From Latrodectus hesperus (lineage: Eukaryota > Arthropoda > Arachnida > Araneae > Theridiidae): a stretch of DNA of 64,000 bases. Where the stretch lies: the NCBI GenBank assembly GCA_037975125.1, contig CM075857.1, forward strand, positions 41,594,436 to 41,658,435, given 5' to 3'. Positions 29,601-43,000 of the stretch are shown here, one piece after another. The notes below the pieces were generated by a model, which saw only the letters and a program-made list of their open reading frames with translations, did no database searches and was not told the origin of the DNA. Position 1 is the first letter of the stretch. Every line of letters starts with the position of its first letter. Both the position numbers and the translations under genes were made by a program.

Positions 29601-32600
29601 AGCAAACAATTGTGAAAAGGAGAAGTTTAATAGAGTTTGAAACTATAAAGTGAGAATAAAAACTGATCAATTCTTAAATTTTAAGATTTATTAATATTTA
29701 TAAAACCTATTTTGTTCTCTTATCATAAATTTTAAAATTTAGTAAAGTAAGATGGTAGAGTTGAAATTTTAATTTTTTCAAGGAAAAAAAAATTGAGAAA
29801 GAAAATAGAATACATGCCCATTTGTTCTGTAGTTCTTTTCAACTCTGATTCTAAGTCTTGGAAATCTCTCATAAGTTTATTGTAATCTTCTAAATGAGTC
29901 TTGCATTCCACTTCCATCTTACTGATTTTAGATGTCAGTGTTTCTATTTCTTCTAAACCTTCATATAATTTAAGACTTACTTCATCTTGTTTATGAAGAG
30001 ATGCTTCTTCTGCAGGGAAAATAAATTTATCTTTCAAACAATTTTAATTAGTATTCTAATTCAAAATCACAAATTTTACAATTACGAAAATAATGTTTCA
30101 GAATGAAGTCCAAATGAAAAGTTTTGCAATGTTTGATTTAATCATGCAACCAAGATTTTCATTCAATTATCAATACTGAAGCAATCATATTAAATAAAAT
30201 TACATTCCTTATATTTCTCTATTAATTTAATATAATACATAACTTCTAAAACATCAATTTGAGATGTATATAAAGAATAAAATTTATAAAACTTACCCAT
30301 TCTTTGAATGGTTGTTTTGAATTCAGATTCTAAGTTCTTAAAATCTTCCATTAGCTTGTTATAATCTTCAACATGAATTTTACAATCAGATTCCATTCTA
30401 CTCATCTTAGAATTTAGAAATTCTATTTCTTCCAAAGCAGCATTCAACTTTGTGCTAAGTTCCCCTTTCTCCTGAACAAATTTGTCTTCTGCAAAGAATT
30501 ATAGGAAGTAAATATCATTTATTTTAAAGAAACACCTTAAAATATCACAAATAATTATATAAATGAGTGCACAAGAATTTATTCATATCCTCAGTTGAAA
30601 TTCTTAATTTAAATAGTTAAAAATAATTTGGCTGCATATAAGATTGGACTATAAACAAAAGCTTGAAAAAAATCAGTTTTAATGTACTATTTATATTCGA
30701 GTAATGTATATACCTCACTGAGTCTGTATTCATCAACAATAAGAATATCTGAAAATCAACCACAACAAATTTGTATAACCTAGCTGAGTTACAAATTTTC
30801 ATTAAAATCGAAACACTTGGAAAATGATGTATAGTTTCTTAGATTGCAACTAAGACCATATTGAAAAGTTTGCTTCAAATTTTTCATTCTAGATAAAAAT
30901 CATATTACAAGCAGAAAATTTTACCAAAGGTGTAAGAAATAAACATTTTTATCTATAGTAAATGGAAGCCCGGTGGCTTAGTGGCAGAATTTAATGTTCC
31001 CATGACACAGGTCCCAGGTTCGATTTTTTGGATGAGCAAGGTTGACTCAGCCTTTCATCCCTTCAGTGGGTCGATTAACCGAGTACCAAGCATGCTGGAG
31101 AACTAAAAACTGGGGGTTTTGCGTTAGGCTGACAACCTAATCGGGACATATGCTTTGCACCCCAGGGCCCTCGGCCATGAAAACAGTTATGGGCACTGTA
31201 GGCCTTGGCACACATGGGCTGTCGTGTTATGGAGTTTAGTTTAGTAGTGATAGTAAATATTTTTAAAATCATTTTTATCTTTGGTTCTCTTTCTACTTCA
31301 GGTAAAATTACTACTTAAAATTAATTTAACATAAAATTAGTTTAAAGTTGTAATTAATATATTTTACTTCACTTAATTTAACTTACAAATTATTAATTTA
31401 AATTGAAATTTATCTATAAAAATTTCTTTAATCCAAAATGAATTTGCTAAGCAATCATATTTCTTTTGTTCAGACATTACACGATATTTAATAATCTTAG
31501 CAATGAATTCCTTTGAAAAAACAAGTACAGGGTTTATACAGATTCTCAAGTATACTTTGAGAATTTGGAAAAGATTATGAAATTTTTCTATGGATTCAGG
31601 CATGTATTTACATTTGTGAGATAAACATAATATACACTTCCTAATGCTTTTAATCATTTGTATGATAGCAAAAGATATTTGCAACTAATATGAATATTAG
31701 ATTTAAACTTAATGATTATTTTAAAAGCATTAAAAGTTTAAAGCTAAAGAGAAAATTATTTAAATACTCATAATTCATTATACTAATTAAATACTTTACA
31801 TAATAATAAATATTTTGAACTTAGTTCCTTTCTATTAATTTCATAGATATTTAAAATTGTATAAAATCAGTTTTGATAAAATAAAAATACTAACACAAAG
31901 CTTATAAATATGAAAATCAAGTCAATGTTATTATTAAATAATTTAAATTGAAAATTTTTCTTGTCATTTAATTAAAAAATTAATTTAAAAAAATAATATT
32001 TCTTCAATCTATTTTTTTAAACTATTTAACTATTACACATATAACATAGCTATATTTTTGACTTATATGCTTTCTTAAACAGTACTTTTTTGATACATTA
32101 AAAATATTGAATAATTTTTGCTCCTCCAAAGCTTTTAAAAACACTTGCCAGTTTTCTTTCAGTATACACGCATCATAGATTTTCCCTAATTGTTTACACC
32201 TTCTAAACAGTTTTTTTATTTTATAAGTTTCTTTTTGGATTATTTTTATTAGATTTTGCCACGATACATGTTTTTCAGTTTTCATTTTCAGGTATGCACA
32301 ATTAGATTTTTATAATACAATTTTGAAACTATATTGAAGACAACAAAATAATCAATTTAGATTTATTAAATTTGTATGCATGAGACAAACAGAAAAGGCT
32401 CTTGTATTTTATAAATAATTTATTACTAGAGAAGATATCAGTAAGAAAAATAAATTTTAATATTACACAATTAATAAAATTGAAATTAAATTCTATAAAG
32501 CTTTTTATGAATTTCCAATGCACTTGATGTCCATAATTTTATTATTTTAAATTAAGTAGAAGCTTTTTGAATAAAAACATAAAAAAACTTTGTTTCAGTG

Positions 32601-33945
32601 TTGAATCAAAGCTTATTTAAAATTACACTACAAACAGTTGACTAAAGTAAAATATTAATATAGAGTTTTTAGTCTTAAAAAAATTACCTTGTATTTCTTT
32701 CAAATGTGCCACTTTCTCTTCTAAAGAAGAACAGTCAGCTTGCAATTTTTCATTATCTGCTTTTAATATAGCATTAAGAGATTCTTTTTCTTGAAGTGCT
32801 GAATGTGCTTGATCTAATTTTTTACTCAATTCTGCCATTTTTTCTTCTACACTAGTATTTGCTACAAAAAATAATTTTAATTGAATAAGAAACTATACTT
32901 TAAAAGTATTTAAATTTCTAATTCAGTTAATAGATATATAAATTCTTATAAGCAATTGTCTTCATAAAATAATTTATTTACCTATCCACTAAGTCATTTC
33001 ATCAATAATCTAATACACATGTTGTAAGACAAGAAATTGAGAAATAAATCAAAATGAGAGAAATATTTTTACTTTAATTCTTAAGTTAATATTAAAGGGG
33101 ACCCGTCAATCAACACATACCTTGGCTTTATTTTTATGAATCAATTTTGTAATTTGTATAAACAGACATTTTATAATAAATTTCTCACAAACACATTAAA
33201 ATAGAATTAATGGTAAATTTTAAAAAAATGTCAGGAGAAAAAAAACTTTGAGAACCTAAAAAGTAAACGAATGAAGTACAAGGAATTTAATGAACAGTTC
33301 CATAAATAATAATTCCCTTTACAAATAACATAAGCAAATGGGATTTTTCTTTTAAATTTTTAATGCATGACATTTAGTTTGTGAATAACTTTTCTCTTCA
33401 GAAGCACAAAAACCTGCTAATAACATGTTTGAAGAAATATTATAAGCAGGCTAATGAAATGTGATAATTTCCTTTATTTTTAAACATTTATCAATATTAT
33501 TCCAGCTTTCTCCAAACAGTATCAAACAGCTAATCAAGTAAATATAAGAAATGTTGAAATATAAAATTTAAATTTACCTAATTGCATAGACTGTTTCAAT
33601 TTTTCATAAACCTTTAGAAGATTATCTCTTTCAGTCTTAATATTCTCAAAATCAGATGTAATTAAAGCTATAATAAAAATGATAAATATATAACGTATAC
33701 ACTTAAAATTATCAAAATACTTACAAAATTCAATTTTACATATAAAAGTATTAATGTAAATTGAAAAAAATTTAATCATAAAATAAGTTTTATGATTAGA
33801 CTGACAGAAACAGTTTTCAAATATTTTGATATTCCATATTATATTTTACACTCCTTTTGGATGTTTTAAATCTTGTTAAGAAAATATTTTTAATAAGAGA
33901 TTTTCACTTTGGTGGAATACAAGTATGCATATGTATGTATGTATA

Positions 33946-34044
<99 letters not shown>

Positions 34045-37000
34045 CATACATACATACATACATACATACATACACATATTTAAGTTTATAAATTTAGATT
34101 CACATGGAAAATCAAAAGAATTAATAAGTGTTAAACTTGACCCAATTGACAAACCTATTAATTGACAAATTTTATGCAAGTTAATTAGTTTCAATTTATA
34201 AGCCTACTATTGGTTTATAAGTAATGATAAACTTAAATATTAATTACATCATTTGATTATCATCTATAATTCAAGCAAAAACAAGATAAAAATAATTAAA
34301 ATTAAAAAATAATTAAAAATTACTTATCCATAAACTAAATTAATTTGCAAAGTTAGTAGCCAAAAGTACCAAATGAACAAATGATTGGGAGGAATTTTTA
34401 TTTATCATACAATACAATTCAAACATTAGTCATAAGAAAACTTTAATAAGAATTCTTATCTCATGAAATTAACATTCATTATTTTATTGGTAACTTAACA
34501 TTGAATAGGTCATTAGTCACTATGAAAAAGCAAAAATAAAAGCACACAAATATTCATTATCTTTATATGATTTTTAAGTATAATTAGTTTCTATGTCATT
34601 AAATTTTTTAAAAATTTTTTATGTTTAGTACAGTATGTTTTTACATTTTCTATTTTTGATGTTAAAATGTTATATACTGTTTCGCTCTTCTGTAATTTAA
34701 TTATATTTTTATGCTCATTCTCATGCATATTTGATGAATAACTAATGATACATAATCAAATGCTTTTGTAGTAAAATAAACATTCCTGAAAGTAATATTT
34801 CATGTCCATGAACTTGCCCAACTTTTACGGAGTATGCTTTTATCTTGCCATTTTTCAGACTTTCCTCATTGGTAAAGATATCATTATCGAAAAAAGTGAG
34901 TTTAAATCCTGCTTTAAACAATAATCTGACATATTCACTAAAATTGACCAGGGCATATAAAATAGATTGTGGACACTATATCCTCCAAGAGAAATGATAT
35001 TTTTGGGAGTGGCAGGATAAAGATTGTGTCTTCTACTTGATTCCTGCATATAAATTACAAAGACTTCTACCTGACTCATAGAGTCTAACTCTATGCTAAG
35101 TACAGGGAAGTATGCTTGTGTAACAAAATTTTCAATATTTTAAAGCACTATTTAAAGCTGATAATAAATATTATGGTTCATACATTTTTCAATAATTTAC
35201 AATTTTTATCTTTGTTACAAGAAGCTGAAAATTTTTACAACAAATGAAAATTCAGCAACAAAAACAAATGTTCTGATGTGTGTGTACATAACCATTTGGC
35301 CCCAACTCTCAGCTGCAGTTAATGAATCACCTTTCAGCTAAATGTGACTAACTGTTACAGTTGATTAAAAAGAGCTAAGAACATATGCCCGAGATGGAAT
35401 TAGGGACCAAAACCAAATTCCTCTATTATCTTAACAAAAAAAAAGAGAGAGAGAGAGAGAGAGAAATTGAGTAATACTTTTAAATTAGTTAACTTATTTT
35501 TTCCTTTAACAAATAAACATTAAGGAAACAAGTTTTATGCCATTGGAAAATATTATTTTATACAGGTCCTTTAGCTCCTAAAGTATGGTTAATCTATAAA
35601 GATCTTGAAATTAAACTAACTATTTAAACATTACAATATTGACCAAAAAATCAAAGGCATTATGAAATCAGTAATTAAGTTACATCACAAATACAATATT
35701 ATACAGTATAGTTCTGATGTGTGTGTGTACATAAAATAAAAATTTCTTTTCTCACACAAATTTTTTTATCAATAATATAAAATACAATACAGAATCACTA
35801 GAAAACGTTTTATCTTGAAATAAGGCGAACAATAAGAAAATTTTTATATAACAAACAGGTTAGTTGCAAAAATTCTCATAACTCATATATTAAATGTTAA
35901 TATTTTGTACATTAAATATTTTCAAATAAATACATTTAAATAACTTTAAATTCAAATATAATTTTTTGAGAAAAAATCATGTTTTCTCCTTAAAAACATA
36001 AACTAAGGAAAATGGAGAAGAGAAAAATAAATTACTTATATTTGTTTCCAAAGATTTACAATCTCCAAATAACTTTATACATTCGTTTTTATAGGCTTTG
36101 CAGTCAGATTCCAAAGCAAAGTTCTTTGATTTTTGTTTAATCAAATCTTTATTAGATTTCTCTAATTTTTTATTTAATTCTTTAATTTTTTCTTCTCCTC
36201 CAGCAATAGCTTCTATAAGAGGGAAAAAAACTAGTTAATCTTTTTTAAAATATATCTCAAAAGGCTTTCAAATTTTTCTTCAGCAGCAGAAAAGAAATAG
36301 GATAAGTTATTCTGTTGTTAAAAAATAAACTATATTTTATAATAAAATGAATAAACTACTTACCTAATTCATGTATTTTCGAGTCCTTCAAATTAGAATT
36401 TAGAGCCTCAGCATCCATGAGTGACTGTTTTAAAGCAACTATTTCCTGATTAACTGAAACTATTCAATAAATTAAAACACAATAAAAAACATATCATTTA
36501 ACTTAGATGTACAATAATGCACAAGTATGCACAGTAATTTCCTTTACTGCAAATAATTAGCTCAATATGCAATTAAGATGTATTATCATACTTGCAAATG
36601 TTTATTAAAATAATAATAACATATGAAATATAATAATTTTAGATTAGTAAATTCAGATTCATGTTTTGAATTAAAATTTAACATATTATAACAAATTGAA
36701 AGCTATAAATGAAATCATTTAAATAATAAACAGAAACCATCAGAGAAGCAATATATAAACAATTAATATTTTAAGTTATGGTGATAAAAATATTTGCCTC
36801 TAACATTGATTGCAAAAAAGTTTTATTTAATTAAATAAAATAAAACTTTATAACAATAAAAAATAACAATTACAAATATGGAAATACATTAATAATGATG
36901 AAAAGCACCAATGAATTCTGACAAAAAGACAAGAACAAAATCAATTCCTTCCCTAAAATAAAAAGGTTTTGCAAGCTTTCCATTAAATCCTACTGAAAAA

Positions 37001-40000
37001 AAGAGAAATATATTGATTTAATAATTGATCAATGATTAGTCATTCATAATACTTGTTTATAAAAATGAAAGCAAATGATTTTGTGGTCCATTTAAAAACA
37101 TTGTTTAACAAGTACTTTGATGAGAGGAGAGTTCTTTAAAGTAGTTTGTTGCTCGGCAATCATTTTGTGCTTATAAGCGCTGAATCAACAAAAACTTGTA
37201 GTTTAAAATGGATTTTAAACTACTAAAGTCACTCACAATCGTAATAGGATTTAAACTTAAAAACTGTTAAATAAAATGTGGCAATCATTTAGGGGATCAA
37301 TTGAACAAATTTATAGGAGTAAAAAAAGTACATAAACAAGCAAAAATATTAGAATCTTATGCTGTAAAATATATGTATCAATAAATTATTAGTTTACAAC
37401 CCATTGTGTTTCAAAAAATTAATAAAATATTTTCAATTTGCTAAAAGAGAATAGATAAAACTGCAATAATATCATAACAATAAACTTGTAACTGATATTG
37501 AATTTATTTATAAAAGAAAGATAAAGATCGTACTTACCCAATTTTTCTGAACAGGCGATATAATTATTTTCTGCGATTTTACACTTTTCCATTAGTTTCA
37601 TGTTATTTTCTTCAGCATAAACTAACTCTGATGTTAAATTAAAAATCTTATTCTTATGTTCTTCCATAGTTTCATGTAGTTTTTGTATTGTAATTTCTAA
37701 ATCTGCACCTATTTCATTAGAGTTTTCTATAATGAAAAGGTTGAATAAATATTATATAAAACAGAATCATTGAAAGTAATAATATAGCACAGAACTGAAA
37801 ATTTTCTAAAAGGGAAAAAAAGCCACATGGATTTATCCATACATTTTACAAACAGAAATTCTAATGTAAATCAACATTAAAAATATTAATATTTTTTTTG
37901 AATCCATCAGATCACTTGGAGCAAGTACATCATTTCCATTAAATTGCTAAAAATAATAACAAGAGTCACATTATACTACTTCCCAAAGTTGAGGTACCTT
38001 ATTGTTGTTAATGCTATGGTACATGTTAACTTTGAGCTCATTTTGATTATGAGCAACAGCCAGAAATTTGATGAAGCTAAATCAATGAATAGAGAAGCTG
38101 GTTGAAAAGTGGAGCATTTTTCTCTGCATGCTCTGTGGAACAGAAGAAATAGTTTACGTAATAACCATCTGGCCTGAAGGTGTCGGAATCACTCATAGTT
38201 ATTTTGTTTAAATTATAAACGAACTGTAGACAAAGTCTTTTAATTTACTTCTTCAATCTGCATACGAAATTTATGTTTGCCTTATGCACACACCTCGATA
38301 TTCTGTTATAATCATATTTGTATCTTCAGCTAAATTGCTTCTAGGGTGAAAAAAACAAGAATACAAATATATGATATGAAGATACAAATATATGATTTCA
38401 ATGGCAGATGAATATATTAGAAGTAAAATAATTGAATTATTTTTGCAGAACTTTATGAATTTGATTTTCTACGACAAAATAAAAAAAAAAAGAATATTTT
38501 TAGGAAATATTTTAAAAATCATCAAAATCTATATAATTAATATACATTGTTTACATGCACTTGTCTAAAGTAATAAAAAGGTCTAAAAATTATATATAAC
38601 TGAAAATTTCATTAGTAATAGAATATTAGAAAGAATATGGATTTAAGTCAACTCTTAATTCTGAATAAATGTGTGATAACCGATTCATGATAATTCCTTT
38701 AAACTTTTGTATATTTTATATTTATGTTTAATTTAACATTTTTTACAGATGAATACTTTATTATCTAATTTTGATTGTTTAATACCACATTTTTTCATCA
38801 ATAACATGTTTCATGCTCCTGAAGAGACTACAAAAAAATAAAAAAAAAGGTTTTAAATTACACAATGATTATCTTTTTTTTAAAATTTTAATTTTAAATA
38901 AATAATAGTGACTTCTTTTTTAAACAGTTGTTTCACTATCTTTTTTTCTTCTTCTGTGTACTGCATTTTGTTTTGATATTTTTCAGACATGAAGCATGTT
39001 TCTTTAGCAAATGAGAAGAAAAAAGTTTTTTTTTCAAATATCATGACAGGTGAATACAAAACTCTGACATAAATGCTTTCTTTTTCGTCTCTTTGGAATT
39101 ATTGAGCAAGAAACCTCTTTTCAGTTAGAATTCCTATTTCATAAAAAAAGACATGTTTTAACTATGGAAAATTAGGGCATTTTTAGCTCAATTTCAAGCA
39201 TCTCATTTAAGCTAAAAACATAATTCAATATACACAAGGTCCAATAAGGACAAGCCGCGTTTTGCAATACTAGAGACATGTTTGTAGAAGGTGCAGATGG
39301 TGATTTTTCCAAGAACGAATAGGCTATACTATCTATAGGTCATGATCTTTTGGGTCATTAAAAATAACACGAATTTACTTGTTTACCTTGCATATATTCA
39401 TTTCAAATAATAAATTAATGCATAAAATAAGAAAAAATCATAGGAATTGAAAAAACTTACAATAAGAAAATTACTTAATTTTTTTTAATTGAATAAAACT
39501 ATAACTCTTGGTTATTAATTAAAAAAATAAATAAAGCAAAAATATTTACATTTATTTAAGAAGTAAAATCACAATTTCTGTGAATTATAACATCATTTTT
39601 CATAAACCATTTTAGATAGTAAATCATTTTTAATATTTAACTAACTAAATTCCTATTCCTTTAACCACTAAAAAAACGTTTTATTCAAAATTATTTGAAA
39701 AATATCCCTTTTATTTAATATTTAACAATTTTCCATTAAATGGAGAATTACAAAATTATCAAGATTTAATAACTAACATGTGCACACCAAATTTTTATTT
39801 TTAATCCTTTATCAATGCTAAAATATTCCTACTGTTTCTGAATCTATAATCAGTTAATTTTTTAGAGAAATGTATAGCTTAGAATTAGTTAATTATGTTT
39901 TCTTTAAATAATACTTAAATAATATTTATTGAAATAATTTCAGTAGTCATTATAAATAGAATTAAAAAGAAAAAAAAAATTTTAAAATCAAAGAGAAAAA

Positions 40001-43000
40001 TTGTCTGTACAAATCAAGATAGTAAAATAAAATCCTATATAATATAAAGTTTCTCTCTTAATAAAGGCTTTTTGTATATAGAAAGAACTAAATATAAAGT
40101 AGAAAAAATGTCAACAGGAAGCCTCTTTATTTTAATATTAAATCAAAATGGAACAAATATAAATATACCACATAGTAGCAGGTCTTTACAATTCAATTAA
40201 AAGCACATTGTGCATTGGAATTGCACAAAGTGTAAGCCTTGCTATAATCAAACTGTTTATTGATTCTCAACTAATGTTGGAAATTAAGAAACAGTAAAAA
40301 TATTCAATTACTGCAACCATCAAAACTTTTCCAGGTTTTTAAATAGAACTTGAACTGAGAAAAAAATTGTTTTCTTTTAATTATAATGCAAAATGCAATT
40401 GCAAAGAATTTACAATTTACAAGAATATAAGTTTACTACAGAATTTGTCAAAGGTGTACCTCTATTCAAATTTGCAGATTTTAAAATTTCCTCTTACTCT
40501 CTCTCTCTTTTAGATCAACAGCAACAATTTATATTGATATCTTTCCTCTCTTAAAGAACATAGGAGTTTGTGATTAGAAAATCAACTTCAGTTCCTGAAT
40601 TATTCTTCAGGAATGATCAAGTGAAAAAACTGAAAATTAAATAGCATTTTGGGGGAAATAATCAGATTAAAACATTTGATTTGGTTACTTTTTCATGCAG
40701 GCTTGACTGTTTGAATATTTCTGTTTATACACGAATTCAACATTAATAAATACAGAAAAATAGTACCTTTATTGCTTTCTGGTGATGCAGCTAATTTTTC
40801 TTCGATTTCAAGTTTTTCCTTTTTGAGAATCTCAACAAGAGCTGTTGCAGAAGCTGAAATTATAAATGAAATAAATTGAATTTTTATTGAAAAATAATAT
40901 ACAATAGTAAATACATAATTCAGATATTTTCTGAATTCTTGAAACATGTTTAATCTAGTTCATTATCAGTTTAGTTAACAAATTTTGTCTCAATCAAACA
41001 TTTTAAAACTTGAGACACTAAATCAAACATCTTATATATATAGTTTAATTTGTTTGTTACGCAACAATTACTTTTTGTACACAGGGAAGAAGCTAATTGG
41101 AACCTACAATTTAAAATGGTTTTCAAACCATTATAAACATCTAGCCTTACAGTAGGAAATAAATGCATGAACTGTTGTTAGAAAGTCAGAAGTCTAACCA
41201 TTTAACTGTTAAGCGACTCTTCTTATCAGAAAAGTTGCACTATTTCATTATACACTATATACCAGCATATTACAATTCAAAATTTCCCCCCACCCTTCAT
41301 AAGAAGCATTGTAATAAAGTTTGATACATTGTATATTTTCTCATAAAAAATATATCTGAAATTTGATGCATATAGTATTGGCAGATACTTACATGGTGCA
41401 TTCCTAAGTAAAATATATATTTTTACATATCTTTTTTAAATAAAATATTGTCAAAAGTTCTCTATTATCGTGAACCAAAAAATGTAGAAATGCAATGATG
41501 TTTAGGAAAACATAAGATACAAATAAATTTAAACCTTATTGTTTAAGCAATTTTAATTAAATTAAGAAAATAAAATTTAATTGTGAAAGATCAATATGCT
41601 GTTTCAATATTAAACACATGTTTACACAAAAGTAGCAAACACAAATAATGTAAAGTTAACAAGTGATTGGGTAGATTAATATTACAAGCATGCTAATAAA
41701 GTCTTTAAGATTCTAGTGCCATACAGTGACTTTAGATCCTGTACAGTAGTACAATTGGGAATAAATTCTGATTATGTATTTATTTTTTGTACACATATTA
41801 TTTCTATATTTTAAATATATATTATAGATTTTTTTGTATATTTTGTTTATAAAAAGAGAATAAAATAAGGGATTGGTGTTTGGAACACATTTAGCAAAGT
41901 GTAATTGAAAATTATAATAGCTTAGATTCTAAATATGATATAATTCTATCAAGGGAGCAATAAATATTAAACTAAAAGAGTTATAGATTTTTACTCGAAT
42001 TATTACATTCAGTTTCAACATGCTGAAGTTACACAATAAATTATTAGTATATTATATATATTACTTAAGAATACATTAATCATTTGCAATTGCAACATAA
42101 ATTTAATATACATAAATTAACAGCAAAATAACTTTTTAGAACAATGAGATTCATTGCTAGATACAAATAAATACATAATTTAAACTAACTTTCAACATTA
42201 AAATTATTATCACCTAGTTCTTCAGAAAGAGTAAAAACTGTATTATTCAATTTTTCTTTCTCAGTTTCCAATTCAACACATTTGTTTTCAATCATTGTCA
42301 TTGCAGCTTTTAACTGCATGCTTTCTTTTTTGTATTCTTCAAGAACTTGTACTGCTTCTTGCAACTTCATTTCCAAACTAGCACATTTGTCTAGTGATGA
42401 AGATTCGCCTGTTAAAAAACAGAGGTAAAAATTAGAATAACCAAATTATTAGACTAAATTGAATTTAAAATTACACATCAAAAAGACAATATTAAATATT
42501 CAAATAAATTTTACATTTTTGCCAAATTATCAAATTTTTATACTTGTAAATTTTATTAATATTAATAGACACAAAATTATTTAATCTTGACATTTTAAGT
42601 GTGAAGAAATATTTTCACAATATTTAAAGAAAGTAAGGGCAATGAAAAATTAACTATGCATTAAAATTACACAATTCATTCTAAATAATTGTAGTGAATG
42701 TCAGTGTAAATCACGGATGTTAAATATTAAAGTTAATTTTTTAAAATTTTATTTATCAAAAGTTTGCCTTTTCAAGAAAATGTTTCTTTGAAAAATAATT
42801 GGTTGATAATTTTAGTTAATAAAATTCACCCGTTTTTAGAATAGCTATAAATGAAGGAAATTAAAACTTAAATGGATGTTTTTCTAAACAAAAGTTAATA
42901 TGGATTTAATGATGAAATAAATAAATAAAACATTCAAATTGTGCATGCCTCCTCATAATTTTATGAATGTGAAATTTTCATTACATTTTAGATAGTATAC

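Noticed and set aside
31373..31684. 103-codon minus-strand open frame in the intron between exons 16 and 17
   Set aside because: No splice phase fit, no domain, no repeat family recognised; likely chance in AT-rich DNA.
32022..32285. 87-codon minus-strand open frame starting [16 protein letters not shown]
   Set aside because: Lys/Ile-rich as expected of AT-rich DNA; no recognisable domain and no splice sites joining it to the kinesin frame.
33876..34194. Open frames of Tyr-Ile repeats on both strands
   Set aside because: They are translations of the (TA)n/(CATA)n microsatellite.
38299..38349. Exon-like stretch on the minus strand (ccctag|AAGC ... CGAG|gtgtgt)
   Set aside because: In the phase required by kinesin exons 11 and 12 it hits TAG after two codons.
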